Assembly: GCA_947166345.1 (NCBI GenBank)
Contig: CAMVDU010000011.1
Location: 1-63,353, forward strand
Direction: 5' to 3'
Origin: an uncultured Prevotellaceae bacterium
GTDB taxonomy: Bacteria; Bacteroidota; Bacteroidia; Bacteroidales; Bacteroidaceae
Length of the DNA: 63,353 nucleotides
Shown here: positions 36,188 through 44,545 of the stretch, piece after piece
Numbering within the stretch: position 1 is the first letter of the stretch
Layout of the letters: every line of letters begins with the position of its first letter
Program-made: the position numbers and the translations under genes
The notes under the pieces: model-generated
Seen by the model: the letters and a program-made list of their open reading frames with translations, nothing else
Databases searched by the model: none
What the model was told of the DNA's origin: nothing

Positions 36188-38326
36188 ATGAATATTCTGA
36201 CCTCACTTATTGAACGTATAAAAGGCGTTTTCAAACCCGTCGACATTACCAAGACCAGCAATCCGATGGTTGTCATCAGCAAGGAATTCCTGAAGCTTTA
36301 CCTCATCCTCGGCTTCATCCTGCGCATCGTTCTGATGTTCTGTCTGCCTGAGGGTGCCTCACTTGGTGTTTTTGATATCATCAAAGCAGTAGTGCTGGGT
36401 GCAGTCAACGACCTTGCCATGGGTTTCCTGTTCTGCGTTCCCCTTGCATTGCTCTATGCGGGTATGGTCGAATGGAAATACGGGAAGAAGGCAGGCTATG
36501 CGATATTGACAGTGCTTGTCCTCCTTTTCATCTATGTCACCTTCACTCATTCCATCTTCCACGAGTATGGAGGTGTAGTTCCCAAGATTATGAGTCTTCT
36601 GGTAGGCTATAAGCTGCTGAGCTTTGCCCTGCGTTTGTTCCTACCCAAGATCCGTACTGCATGGCGTCGCATAACCATCTATATCGTTTGGTCGCTCTAC
36701 GTCTATCTGCTCATTGGCAACACCATTGCCGAATGGATTTTCTGGGACGAGTTTGGTGTGCGCTACAACTTTATTGCCGTCGACTACCTGATTTATACCA
36801 ATGAGGTCATTGGCAACATCATGGAGTCGTATGCCATCGTACCCATGCTGATGTTCGTAGCTGTCATGACAGCAGTTATCATCTGGCTGACAGCCCGTCG
36901 CTATCAGTTCCGTTTCGCTACCATCACCAGCGCTCGTATGATGCGCAACCACCTGTTTGCATGTCTCTTCACCACAGTTTTCTCCTTGCTCTACCTCACT
37001 TATGTGTCACACCATCTAGAGGGTGATAATCTGGCAGCCAACCAGATTCAGCAGAACGGGTGCTGGGACTTCGTGGAAGCTTTCCAGAACAATGAGTTAC
37101 CCTACGACCAGTTCTACACCATGCTGCCTGAACAGGAGTGTCGCGACGGCTATCGTCAGCTGACTGGTATCGACACCCGCCAGCAAACTGACACCATTGC
37201 CTCTGCATGGCAACCTATGTTCAACATCCCCGAAAAAGACGTCAATGTTGTACTTATCACGGTAGAGAGTCTCTCAGCTGACTTCCTCACAGCCTTTGGC
37301 AACAAGAAGAGTATCACACCTTGCCTTGACGAGCTGTCTCAGAAGAGTATGGTGTTCGACAACCTCTACGCCGTAGGCAATCGTACCGTTCGTGGTCTTG
37401 AGGCCTTGTCGCTCTGCATCCCGCCCAGTGCCGGTGAGAGCATTGTGAAGCGTCCTGACAACAGGCGCGACGGCATGACAGTGGGTCACCTATTAGCCCG
37501 TCACGGCTATCAGGTACAGTACCTCTATGGCGGTGACAGCTATTTCGACAACATGGGCGACTACTTCGGCAATAACGGTTATGAGGTCATTGACCGCAAG
37601 CATATCAGCAAGGTCACTTTCTCTAATATCTGGGGTGTATGCGACGAAGACCTCTATGACAAAGCTCTCCAGGTGTTTGATGCTAATGCCGCCAAAGGAC
37701 GTCCCTTCTTCTCACAGCTCATGACAGTCAGCAATCACCGTCCCTACACCTTCCCAGAAGGTCGCATCAGTTTCAAGGGTGACCCCAAGTGTCGCGACGG
37801 TGCGGTGAAATATACCGACTACGCCATAGGTCATTTCCTGAAGCAGGCGGAGAGTCATACTTGGTTTGATAACACCATTTTCATCATAGTAGCCGACCAC
37901 TGTGCTTCCAGCGCCGGTAAGACGTCGATACCTGTTAACAAATACCATATCCCTTGTATCGTCTATGCACCCAAAATGATTCAGCCTTGCCATGTGGAGA
38001 CGCTCTGCTCACAGATAGACCTCATTCCCACACTGCTGGCGATGCTCCATGTGGACGACAAGACCACATTCACCGGACGAAATGTGCTGGCCGACAACTA
38101 CGCTTCACGTGTATTCATGGCCACCTATCAGGATCTGGGGTATATGGAGAACGACATCCTGACCGTACTCTCACCGAAGAAAGATCCTCAGCAGTATGCC
38201 GTCACCATGAAGGACGGACATCGTGTCACGGGCGACAAGCTCAATACGCCCGTTGACTCGCTCATACGCAAGGCACGCATCTACTATCAGTACGCCAACC
38301 TCTATCACGCCAAGGATCGTCCATGA
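36188..38326 (+). CDS. second LtaS/sulfatase-fold membrane phosphotransferase
   Basis: 712 residues from the ATG at 36188, which follows the -7 box by 19 nt. About five membrane segments span residues 25-270. The periplasmic sulfatase-like domain has VVLITVESLSADFL (metal ligand), the nucleophile T400 in GNRTVRGLEAL, NHRPYTFPEG and IIVADHC. It is related to, but longer than, the protein at 31466-33322. Likely roles are phosphoethanolamine or phosphoglycerol transfer to LPS or another glycan. It overlaps the PAP2 phosphatase gene by 4 nt; a phosphate-removing and a phosphate-adding enzyme together fit lipid A remodelling. Confidence 0.86.
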   Translation: MNILTSLIERIKGVFKPVDITKTSNPMVVISKEFLKLYLILGFILRIVLMFCLPEGASLGVFDIIKAVVLGAVNDLAMGFLFCVPLALLYAGMVEWKYGKKAGYAILTVLVLLFIYVTFTHSIFHEYGGVVPKIMSLLVGYKLLSFALRLFLPKIRTAWRRITIYIVWSLYVYLLIGNTIAEWIFWDEFGVRYNFIAVDYLIYTNEVIGNIMESYAIVPMLMFVAVMTAVIIWLTARRYQFRFATITSARMMRNHLFACLFTTVFSLLYLTYVSHHLEGDNLAANQIQQNGCWDFVEAFQNNELPYDQFYTMLPEQECRDGYRQLTGIDTRQQTDTIASAWQPMFNIPEKDVNVVLITVESLSADFLTAFGNKKSITPCLDELSQKSMVFDNLYAVGNRTVRGLEALSLCIPPSAGESIVKRPDNRRDGMTVGHLLARHGYQVQYLYGGDSYFDNMGDYFGNNGYEVIDRKHISKVTFSNIWGVCDEDLYDKALQVFDANAAKGRPFFSQLMTVSNHRPYTFPEGRISFKGDPKCRDGAVKYTDYAIGHFLKQAESHTWFDNTIFIIVADHCASSAGKTSIPVNKYHIPCIVYAPKMIQPCHVETLCSQIDLIPTLLAMLHVDDKTTFTGRNVLADNYASRVFMATYQDLGYMENDILTVLSPKKDPQQYAVTMKDGHRVTGDKLNTPVDSLIRKARIYYQYANLYHAKDRP

Positions 38327-39093
38327 ACACCTTACGACGGATATGTTTCTTACTGCTTCTATCGCCCATCGTTGCTTCTTTAGCTTTGGGCCAAAGCGAT
38401 ACGCTCTCCATAACGAAAGAGCCTGCCACCTACCACTGTCAGGCAGAACAGTTTCGTGCATCTAAGCTCATCCTGCCTGTCGGTCTTGTTGCCGTTGGCA
38501 CCTTTGGTGTCAATAATGGCTGGTTTCATCAGGTGCGAAACGAGGTCAGAGAAGACATCCTCCGCTGGCACGGCAAACACACCTCTATCGACGACTATTT
38601 ACAGTATGCGCCCTTAGTATCCAACCTTGCCCTTCGCTTCACGGGTCTTCCTGCCCGTCACTCTTTCCGCGAACAGATAGCAACGACAGCTACAGCCTGT
38701 GCCGTGATGGGGGTACTGGGCTTTGGTATGAAATACACCATCCACGAGCATCGGCCAGATGGCAGCTCGAACGATGCCTTTCCCTCAGGCCATTGTGCCA
38801 GGGCTTTCATGGGTGCCGAACTGGTGCGACAGGAGTATGGCACATGGCCTGGAGTCGCCGCCTATACCATAGCCACAGGTGTGGCCTGTCTGCGTCTATA
38901 CAACGATCGCCATTGGCTGAATGATGTCATAGGAGGTGCGGGCATCGGTATTCTTTCCGCTCAGGCAGCCTACTGGTTATTACCCTTAGAGCGCCGACTA
39001 TTGGGATGGGACAAGAACAGGGATTCCGCACTGACAGTAGTGCCCTTCACTGATGGTCATAACTACGCCCTTGCCCTGTCGCTGAACTTCTGA
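38323..39093 (+). CDS. PAP2-family phosphatase, possible lipid phosphatase
   Basis: 256 residues with a signal peptide (MNTLRRICFLLLLSPIVASLALG). The three PAP2 active-site motifs are visible: KYTIHEHRPD, FPSGHCARAF and YNDRHWLNDVIGG. PAP2 enzymes of this kind act outside the cytoplasmic membrane on undecaprenyl pyrophosphate or lipid A phosphates. It is coupled to the upstream transferase, which suggests lipid A 1- or 4'-dephosphorylation (inference). Confidence 0.88.
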   Translation: MNTLRRICFLLLLSPIVASLALGQSDTLSITKEPATYHCQAEQFRASKLILPVGLVAVGTFGVNNGWFHQVRNEVREDILRWHGKHTSIDDYLQYAPLVSNLALRFTGLPARHSFREQIATTATACAVMGVLGFGMKYTIHEHRPDGSSNDAFPSGHCARAFMGAELVRQEYGTWPGVAAYTIATGVACLRLYNDRHWLNDVIGGAGIGILSAQAAYWLLPLERRLLGWDKNRDSALTVVPFTDGHNYALALSLNF

Positions 39094-39139
39094 TTTTCCC
39101 AAAAAGTTGTCCTTGTTGTCTAAGTTGTCTTTTAATAAT

Positions 39140-39170
39140 TTTGTGCATTACATATTTTTTTGTAATTTTG
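39140..39170 (+). promoter_or_regulatory. promoter of metF operon
   Basis: TTTG at 39140-39143, 19 nt spacer, TAATTTTG at 39163-39170. The metF ATG at 39180 follows only 9 nt later, so the leader must be extremely short. Confidence 0.7.
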
Positions 39171-39179
39171 CAACGAATT

Positions 39180-40139
39180 ATGGCCGTAGCTCAACTTATA
39201 CATCAAGAAACAAGCGAACGACAGTTCTCGTTCGAGGTACTGCCCCCTCTGAAGGGGACGGGTACGGAACGCCTGTTCAACGACATTGAACGGTTGTGTG
39301 AACTCAATCCAGCATTTATCAATATCACCACCCATCACAGTGAATACGTCTATCGCGAACTCAGCGACGGACGGTACGAGCGACAGCGTGTACGCCGTCG
39401 TCCAGGAACCATCGCTGTGGCAGCTGCCATCCAGCAGCGTTTTGGTGTGACGGTACAGCCACATGTCATCTGTAGCGGTGCCACCATCGAAGATATCGAA
39501 TACGAACTGCTCGACCTGCAGTTCTTGGGCATCCGCGACCTGTTGCTGCTGCGTGGCGACAAAGCGAAGGATGATCAGACTTTCAAGCCAACCCCTGGCG
39601 GACATGCCCACACCACCGATCTCATTCGTCAGGTCCAGCGCTTCAACGCCGGTTTCTTTGCCGACGGCTCACCCATCAAGAACCCAGGGCCCAAGTTCGA
39701 CATCGGTGTAGCCTGCTATCCTGAGAAGCACGAAGAGGCTCCCAATCTCGAGATGGACATGCAGTACCTGCTGGAGAAACAGCAGTTAGGTGCACAGTAT
39801 GCCGTCACTCAGTTGTTCTACGACAACCAGAAATACTTCGCCTTTGTGGAGAAAGCCCGTCAGATGGGTATCACTATTCCCATCATCCCGGGCATCAAAC
39901 CACTGGCAAAGCTCAGTCAGCTGACAGTAGTGCCCCGCACCTTCCACTGCGACATTCCCGAGCCGTTAGCCCGTGAGATTGTGAAGTGCAAGACCGACGA
40001 TGATGCACGTCGTCTGGGCATTGAATGGACCACAAGTCAGTGTCAGGAGCTCTATGCCCATGGTGTCAACGACATTCATTTCTATACGATGGGTGCCGTC
40101 GATTCTGTAGTAGAGATTGTTAAAAGGTTAAGAGAGTAA
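39180..40139 (+). CDS. metF: methylenetetrahydrofolate reductase
   Basis: 319 residues from the ATG at 39180; the ORF opens earlier but that part contains the promoter. It reduces 5,10-methylene-THF to 5-methyl-THF with FAD for methionine synthesis. FSFEVLPPLKGTGTERLF, NITTHHSEY, LLLLRGD and IPIIPGIKPLAKLSQL are family signatures. Its stop overlaps the holB start by 1 nt (TAATG). Confidence 0.95.
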   Translation: MAVAQLIHQETSERQFSFEVLPPLKGTGTERLFNDIERLCELNPAFINITTHHSEYVYRELSDGRYERQRVRRRPGTIAVAAAIQQRFGVTVQPHVICSGATIEDIEYELLDLQFLGIRDLLLLRGDKAKDDQTFKPTPGGHAHTTDLIRQVQRFNAGFFADGSPIKNPGPKFDIGVACYPEKHEEAPNLEMDMQYLLEKQQLGAQYAVTQLFYDNQKYFAFVEKARQMGITIPIIPGIKPLAKLSQLTVVPRTFHCDIPEPLAREIVKCKTDDDARRLGIEWTTSQCQELYAHGVNDIHFYTMGAVDSVVEIVKRLRE

Positions 40140-41317
40140 TGAAATTTTCCGAGGTCATAGGACAGGAAGAGGTGCGTGAGCGCTTGGTACAGATGGTCAG
40201 CGAAGACCGTCTGCCCCATGCCATCATGCTCTGTGGCCCTACCGGTATAGGCAAGAAGGCCCTTGCTGTAGCCTTTGCCTGCTATCTGCTGGGAAGAAAA
40301 GCGGAGAAGCCCTCTAATCCTTTGTTCTCGGAATCTCTGGATATTCCGGAATCTCCGGATAATCCGGAAAGTCCGGAAAGTCCCATGCTTGCCAAGCTGG
40401 AGCACCCCGACCTTCATTTCACCTACCCCACCATCAAACTGCCATCGATGGGTTCCGATCATATGCCTGTGAGCGATGACTTCGCCCGTGAGTGGCATGA
40501 GCTCATCATGGAGACACCTTATTTCTCCATGGACCAGTGGATGACAGCCATTGATGCCGAGAACCAGCAGGCTATCATCACTGCCGGCGAGAGCGACGAT
40601 CTGGTACGTAAGCTGTCATTGAAGAGCAGTCAGGGCGGCTATAAGGTGAGCGTCATCTGGCTGCCTGAGCGTATGAATATTGCTTGCGCCAACAAACTAC
40701 TGAAACTCATTGAAGAGCCACCCACACAGACCGTGTTTATCATGGTGTGTGAAGAGCCCGACAAACTGCTGGAGACCATCCGCAGCCGTGTGCAGCGCAT
40801 CGATGTGAAGAAGCTACCTGCAGAGACTATCTGTCAGGCACTCATCGACCGTCGAGGCATCGACCCCGAGTCGGCACGACGCATCAGCCGTCTGGCTAAT
40901 GGCTCGTGGATGAAAGCCCTCGAGGAACTACAGGTAGGTACCGAGAACGAACAGTTCCTCGACCTTTTCATTCTCCTCATGCGACTGGCCTACCAACGCA
41001 ACGTACGTGAGTTGCGCAAATGGAGTGAGACATTGTCTGCCTTCGGGCGTGAGAAACAGAAGCGCTTCCTCGAGTTCTTTCTGCGTCTGGTACGCGAGAA
41101 CTTCATGTACAACTTCCACAACGAGGAGCTCTGCTACATGTCACAGAAAGAAGAGGACTTTGCAAAGAACTTCGCCCGTTTCATCAACGAGGCTAATGTA
41201 CTGGGCATCTACGACTTGGCCAATCGTGCCATCCGCGACATCGGACAGAATGCCAATGCCAAGATCGTGTTCTTCGACTTCGCCCTCCAACTCATAGTAC
41301 TGATCATCCAAAAATAA
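40139..41317 (+). CDS. holB: DNA polymerase III delta' subunit (clamp loader)
   Basis: 392 residues. AAA+ clamp-loader subunit with the P-loop-like CGPTGIGKKALAVAF, the HPDLHFTYP segment, WLPERMNIACANKLLKLIEEPP, and SRVQRIDVKKL. Residues about 56-86, where many delta' proteins carry a cysteine zinc module, contain no cysteine quartet here. Instead there is an acidic Pro/Ser-rich tract (DIPESPDNPESPESP) made of 9-bp DNA repeats. holB, ricT and gldH together are a common Bacteroidetes arrangement. Confidence 0.92.
   Translation: MKFSEVIGQEEVRERLVQMVSEDRLPHAIMLCGPTGIGKKALAVAFACYLLGRKAEKPSNPLFSESLDIPESPDNPESPESPMLAKLEHPDLHFTYPTIKLPSMGSDHMPVSDDFAREWHELIMETPYFSMDQWMTAIDAENQQAIITAGESDDLVRKLSLKSSQGGYKVSVIWLPERMNIACANKLLKLIEEPPTQTVFIMVCEEPDKLLETIRSRVQRIDVKKLPAETICQALIDRRGIDPESARRISRLANGSWMKALEELQVGTENEQFLDLFILLMRLAYQRNVRELRKWSETLSAFGREKQKRFLEFFLRLVRENFMYNFHNEELCYMSQKEEDFAKNFARFINEANVLGIYDLANRAIRDIGQNANAKIVFFDFALQLIVLIIQK
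40328..40381. repeat. 9-bp TCCGGA repeats inside holB
   Basis: Six units: TCGGAATCT, CTGGATATT, CCGGAATCT, CCGGATAAT, CCGGAAAGT, CCGGAAAGT. They are read as P-E-S/P-D-N, a different frame from dnaE (S-G-D) although the DNA motif is the same. Confidence 0.8.
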
Positions 41318-41320
41318 AAA

Positions 41321-41374
41321 CCCATAAGTCCCATAAGACCCATAAGCCCTATTAGACCCATTAGACCCATAAAA
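41321..41374. repeat. 9-bp tandem repeat between holB and ricT
   Basis: Six units: CCCATAAGT, CCCATAAGA, CCCATAAGC, CCTATTAGA, CCCATTAGA, CCCATAAAA. They fill nearly the whole 68-bp gap. They are the same family as the repeat embedded in ispD (10632-10685). Confidence 0.85.
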
Positions 41375-41385
41375 ATAAACAAACA

Positions 41386-42528
41386 ATGGAAAAAGAAAAA
41401 ATAACACGTACCGGCTGCGAGCGCGGACTCTGCAGGGCCGCCGTAGGACGCCAGGACCGCCAGTTGAACACCTACGACTGGTTGGCTGACGTGCCAGGCA
41501 ATGCCCAGAGCACCGACCTCGTCGAGGTACAGTTCAAGCATACGCGCAAAGGCTACTACCACAATGTGAACAACCTGCCCTTGAAGAAAGGCGACATCGT
41601 GGCAGTAGAAGCATCACCGGGTCACGACATCGGTGTGGTAACACTCACAGGTCGTCTGGTGAACCTGCAGATCAAGAAGGCAAACATCAAGTCGGAAGAC
41701 GACATCAAGCGCATCTACCGTCTGGCGCGTCAGGTGGATATTGACAAATACAAGGAAGCAAAGGCCCGTGAGCATGAGACGATGATTGAGAGTCGTGAGA
41801 TTGCCAAGGGACTGGGTCTCGACATGAAGATCGGCGATGTAGAGTACCAGGGCGATGGTCAGAAAGCCATCTTCTACTATATTGCCGACGAGCGTGTGGA
41901 CTTCCGTCAGCTCATCAAGGACTTGGCAAATGCCTTCCATGTACGTATCGAGATGAAGCAGATAGGTGCACGTCAGGAGGCAGGTCGCATCGGAGGTACG
42001 GGCCCCTGCGGACGTGAGCTGTGCTGTGCCACCTGGATGAAGAACTTCGTCAGTGTCTCTACCTCTGCTGCCCGTTTCCAGGACATCTCCCTGAACCCGC
42101 AGAAGCTGGCAGGCATGTGTGCTAAACTGAAGTGCTGTCTCAACTACGAGGTGGACGACTACATAGAGCACGGCAAGCGCCTGCCCAACCGCGACATCGT
42201 GCTTCAGACGCTCGATTCCGACTATTTCTATTTCAAGAGCGACATCCTGGCAGGACTCATCACCTACTCCACCGACAAGCGTATGGCTGTCAATCTGGAG
42301 ACGATTACTGCCGACCGTGCCAAGGAGATTATAGAGATGAACCGTAGGGGTGAGAAGCCTACCGACCTGCAGCCCGACGAGGAGATGAAGAAGCGTGAGC
42401 AGGACAATGCCCCTGTGGACCTTCTGGCAGGCGACGACATCCACCGCTTTGACAAGGCAAAGAAGAAAAAGAAGAAGAGAAAGCCCCGTGAGGGCAATCA
42501 ACCCCGACATGAACAACAGGAGGCATAA
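41386..42528 (+). CDS. ricT: RicT/YaaT-like PSP1-domain protein
   Basis: 380 residues. The PSP1 domain holds a cysteine set typical of RicT: CERGLC near the start, GGTGPCGRELCCATWM and MCAKLKCCLNYE. In Bacillus, RicT helps bind two Fe-S clusters in a complex acting on RNA maturation; the role in Bacteroidetes is less defined. The C-terminus is a Lys/Arg-rich low-complexity tail (KKKKKKRKPREG). The gldH start lies inside its last codons. Confidence 0.88.
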   Translation: MEKEKITRTGCERGLCRAAVGRQDRQLNTYDWLADVPGNAQSTDLVEVQFKHTRKGYYHNVNNLPLKKGDIVAVEASPGHDIGVVTLTGRLVNLQIKKANIKSEDDIKRIYRLARQVDIDKYKEAKAREHETMIESREIAKGLGLDMKIGDVEYQGDGQKAIFYYIADERVDFRQLIKDLANAFHVRIEMKQIGARQEAGRIGGTGPCGRELCCATWMKNFVSVSTSAARFQDISLNPQKLAGMCAKLKCCLNYEVDDYIEHGKRLPNRDIVLQTLDSDYFYFKSDILAGLITYSTDKRMAVNLETITADRAKEIIEMNRRGEKPTDLQPDEEMKKREQDNAPVDLLAGDDIHRFDKAKKKKKKRKPREGNQPRHEQQEA

Positions 42529-42991
42529 CATCGCCCCGCTACTGATACTGACGGTTGCAATGATTCTTTCCTGTTGCAGCCGTCAGACTATCTACAGCCA
42601 CTATGAGTCTACGGGCTCCGACGGTTGGAGCCGCAACGACTCATTGCTCTTCGAAGTGGGACCAGTCAGGGATAGCGGTCTCTACGAGGAGCAACTGGAG
42701 TTGCGCCTCACCGATGCCTATCCCTTTACGAATATCGCTGTCATTGTCAGCAGCCAGACGCTGCCTGGCGGACCGCAGCATACCGACACCCTCCAGCTGA
42801 CAGTAGCTGACGAGCAGGGCCACACGAAAGGGCAAGGTACCTTGCACCAGCTGTTCCACCTGCCTTTAGGTGTTCAGTATCTGAAGCAGGACCAGAAGCT
42901 ACGTGTCTGCGTGCGCCACTATATGACACAGCACACACTCCCCGGCATCACGGATGTGGGTCTGACAGTCAAAATGAAAGGCGAAAGATAA
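42509..42991 (+). CDS. gldH: gliding-motility-type lipoprotein GldH
   Basis: 160 residues from the ATG at 42509 (MNNRRHNIAPLLILTVAMILSCCS), which gives a lipoprotein signal with lipobox LSC. The mature part (YSHYESTGSDGWSRNDSLLFEV, then LRLTDAYPFTNIAVIV and VGLTVKM) fits GldH. In non-gliding Bacteroidales this protein persists, probably as an envelope lipoprotein. The frame overlaps ricT by 20 nt. Confidence 0.85.
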   Translation: MNNRRHNIAPLLILTVAMILSCCSRQTIYSHYESTGSDGWSRNDSLLFEVGPVRDSGLYEEQLELRLTDAYPFTNIAVIVSSQTLPGGPQHTDTLQLTVADEQGHTKGQGTLHQLFHLPLGVQYLKQDQKLRVCVRHYMTQHTLPGITDVGLTVKMKGER

Positions 42992-42994
42992 TCC

Positions 42995-43044
42995 TTTAAC
43001 TCCCGCGGTCGAAGACCGCTAACTCCCGCTAACTCCCTTTAACT
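42995..43044. repeat. TAACTCC repeats with hairpin between gldH and rodA
   Basis: TTTAACTCCC, GCTAACTCCC, GCTAACTCCC and TTTAACTCCT surround a small hairpin GCGGTC-GAA-GACCGC (43005-43019). The gap separates convergent genes and may act as a terminator. The TTAACTCC word recurs in the palindrome at 47832-47863. Confidence 0.6.
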
Positions 43045-43045
43045 C

Positions 43046-44515
43046 CTAGTTATGTACCCGATGTCGTCCGGCATCGATGCGCAGGAAGATAAACAGCAGG
43101 ATAGTGAAGCCCCATAGCGATGAGCCGCCATAGCTGAAGAAAGGCAACGGGATGCCGATGACAGGTGTCATACCCAGCACCATACCCACGTTGATAAACA
43201 CATGAAAGAGGAATACCGACAACACACAATAGCCATAGATACGTCCAAACCGTGACGTCTGACGCTCTGCCACATGTATCAGGCGTAGTATCAGCGCCAG
43301 GAACAGCAACAGCACGCCTGCTGCCCCCACAAACCCTTGTTCTTCACCTACCGTACAGAAGATGAAGTCGGTGTCTTGCTCAGGCACGTATTTCAGCTTT
43401 GTCTGCGTACCGTTAAGAAAACCCTTGCCTTCCAGTCCGCCCGACCCTATGGCAATCTTACTCTGATGCACATTATAGCCCGCGCCCTTCAAGTCGTCCT
43501 CCATACCCAGCAGCACGTTGATACGTGTACGCTGGTGCTCCTCAAACACATGGTTCAGGGCATAGTCGGCAGCATGGAAGAAACTTATCGACCCAAACGT
43601 GAAGATGGCTATCCACAGGTAGTTACGCACCCTTGTCGCTATCAGACGCCACAGCAGATATCCTATCAGCGTCACACACATCAGCAGCTGTATCCACATC
43701 ATATTGAAGGGAATGACGAAGACAGCAAACAGCAGACACACCAGCAGCACGCCTCCTCCTACACTAAACAGTCGCAACGACTCGCGCCAGTTGTCACAGT
43801 ACACCCCTACCATCACTATCGATGACAGTAGCACCATCAGATACACAAAGTAGTGTCCCAGAGGTGTGGGGGTGTTCAGCAGCAACGGGTCGGCAAAGCG
43901 TACGCCAATAATGAAGTAAGCCACCAGCGATACAGCAGTAAACAACACGCTACCTGCCATACCTTCACGGTAGAGCATCAGGAAGAATGCCAGATAGACC
44001 AGGGCCGATCCTGTCTCACGCTGCATCACGATGAGCAGCATGGGCACAAAGATAATGGCAAGTGTCTTACTGAGGTATTTCCAACGGTGTATGTTATAGT
44101 CGAGTGCCGACATGAACTTTGCCAGACACATCGCAGTGACAAACTTTGCAAACTCGGCAGGCTGCAGACGCACCGGTCCCATGACAAGCCACGAACGCGA
44201 GCCCTTGATACTATGGGGATTGAAGATAGTGGCAAAGAGCACCAGCATCATAAAACCGAAGAGCACATAGGCAAAGGTATCAAAATAGCGGTCGTCCAGC
44301 AGCATGATAACCAGAGCGAGAACCAGCGACGTACCTATCCACACCACCTGCATACCCGAGCGGGTGTCCAGCGACAGCAGGTTGACATCCTCGCCCAGTG
44401 TGTAGCTGGCACCACACACGCTGAGCCATCCCATCCCGAGCAATGCCACGTAGATCAGGATCGTCCACCAGTCAATAGACCTCAGTACGCTTTTTTCTCT
44501 CTCGTCTCTCACCAT
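43046..44515 (-). CDS. rodA: RodA peptidoglycan glycosyltransferase
   Basis: 489 residues with about ten membrane helices, SEDS family. It polymerises lipid II in the elongation machine with PBP2. Signatures are LQPAEFAKF in the N-terminal half and the C-terminal VIGIPLPFFSYGGSS. Longer than the E. coli protein (370) because of extra loops (SFFHAADYALNHVFEEHQRTR). Its start codon lies in a 7-bp repeat array. Last gene of the cell-wall elongation operon. Confidence 0.95.
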   Translation of the reverse strand: MVRDEREKSVLRSIDWWTILIYVALLGMGWLSVCGASYTLGEDVNLLSLDTRSGMQVVWIGTSLVLALVIMLLDDRYFDTFAYVLFGFMMLVLFATIFNPHSIKGSRSWLVMGPVRLQPAEFAKFVTAMCLAKFMSALDYNIHRWKYLSKTLAIIFVPMLLIVMQRETGSALVYLAFFLMLYREGMAGSVLFTAVSLVAYFIIGVRFADPLLLNTPTPLGHYFVYLMVLLSSIVMVGVYCDNWRESLRLFSVGGGVLLVCLLFAVFVIPFNMMWIQLLMCVTLIGYLLWRLIATRVRNYLWIAIFTFGSISFFHAADYALNHVFEEHQRTRINVLLGMEDDLKGAGYNVHQSKIAIGSGGLEGKGFLNGTQTKLKYVPEQDTDFIFCTVGEEQGFVGAAGVLLLFLALILRLIHVAERQTSRFGRIYGYCVLSVFLFHVFINVGMVLGMTPVIGIPLPFFSYGGSSLWGFTILLFIFLRIDAGRHRVHN

Positions 44516-44545
44516 TAACCGTTAACCATTAACCATTCACCTTTT
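44511..44545. repeat. 7-bp tandem repeats at mrdA-rodA junction
   Basis: ACCATTA, ACCGTTA, ACCATTA, ACCATTC, ACCTTTT on the + strand. They contain the rodA start codon and the mrdA stop codon. Confidence 0.75.

Noticed and set aside
41614..42531. 305-codon frame on the minus strand opposite ricT
   Set aside because: Shadow frame; the + strand frame carries the conserved RicT cysteine motifs.
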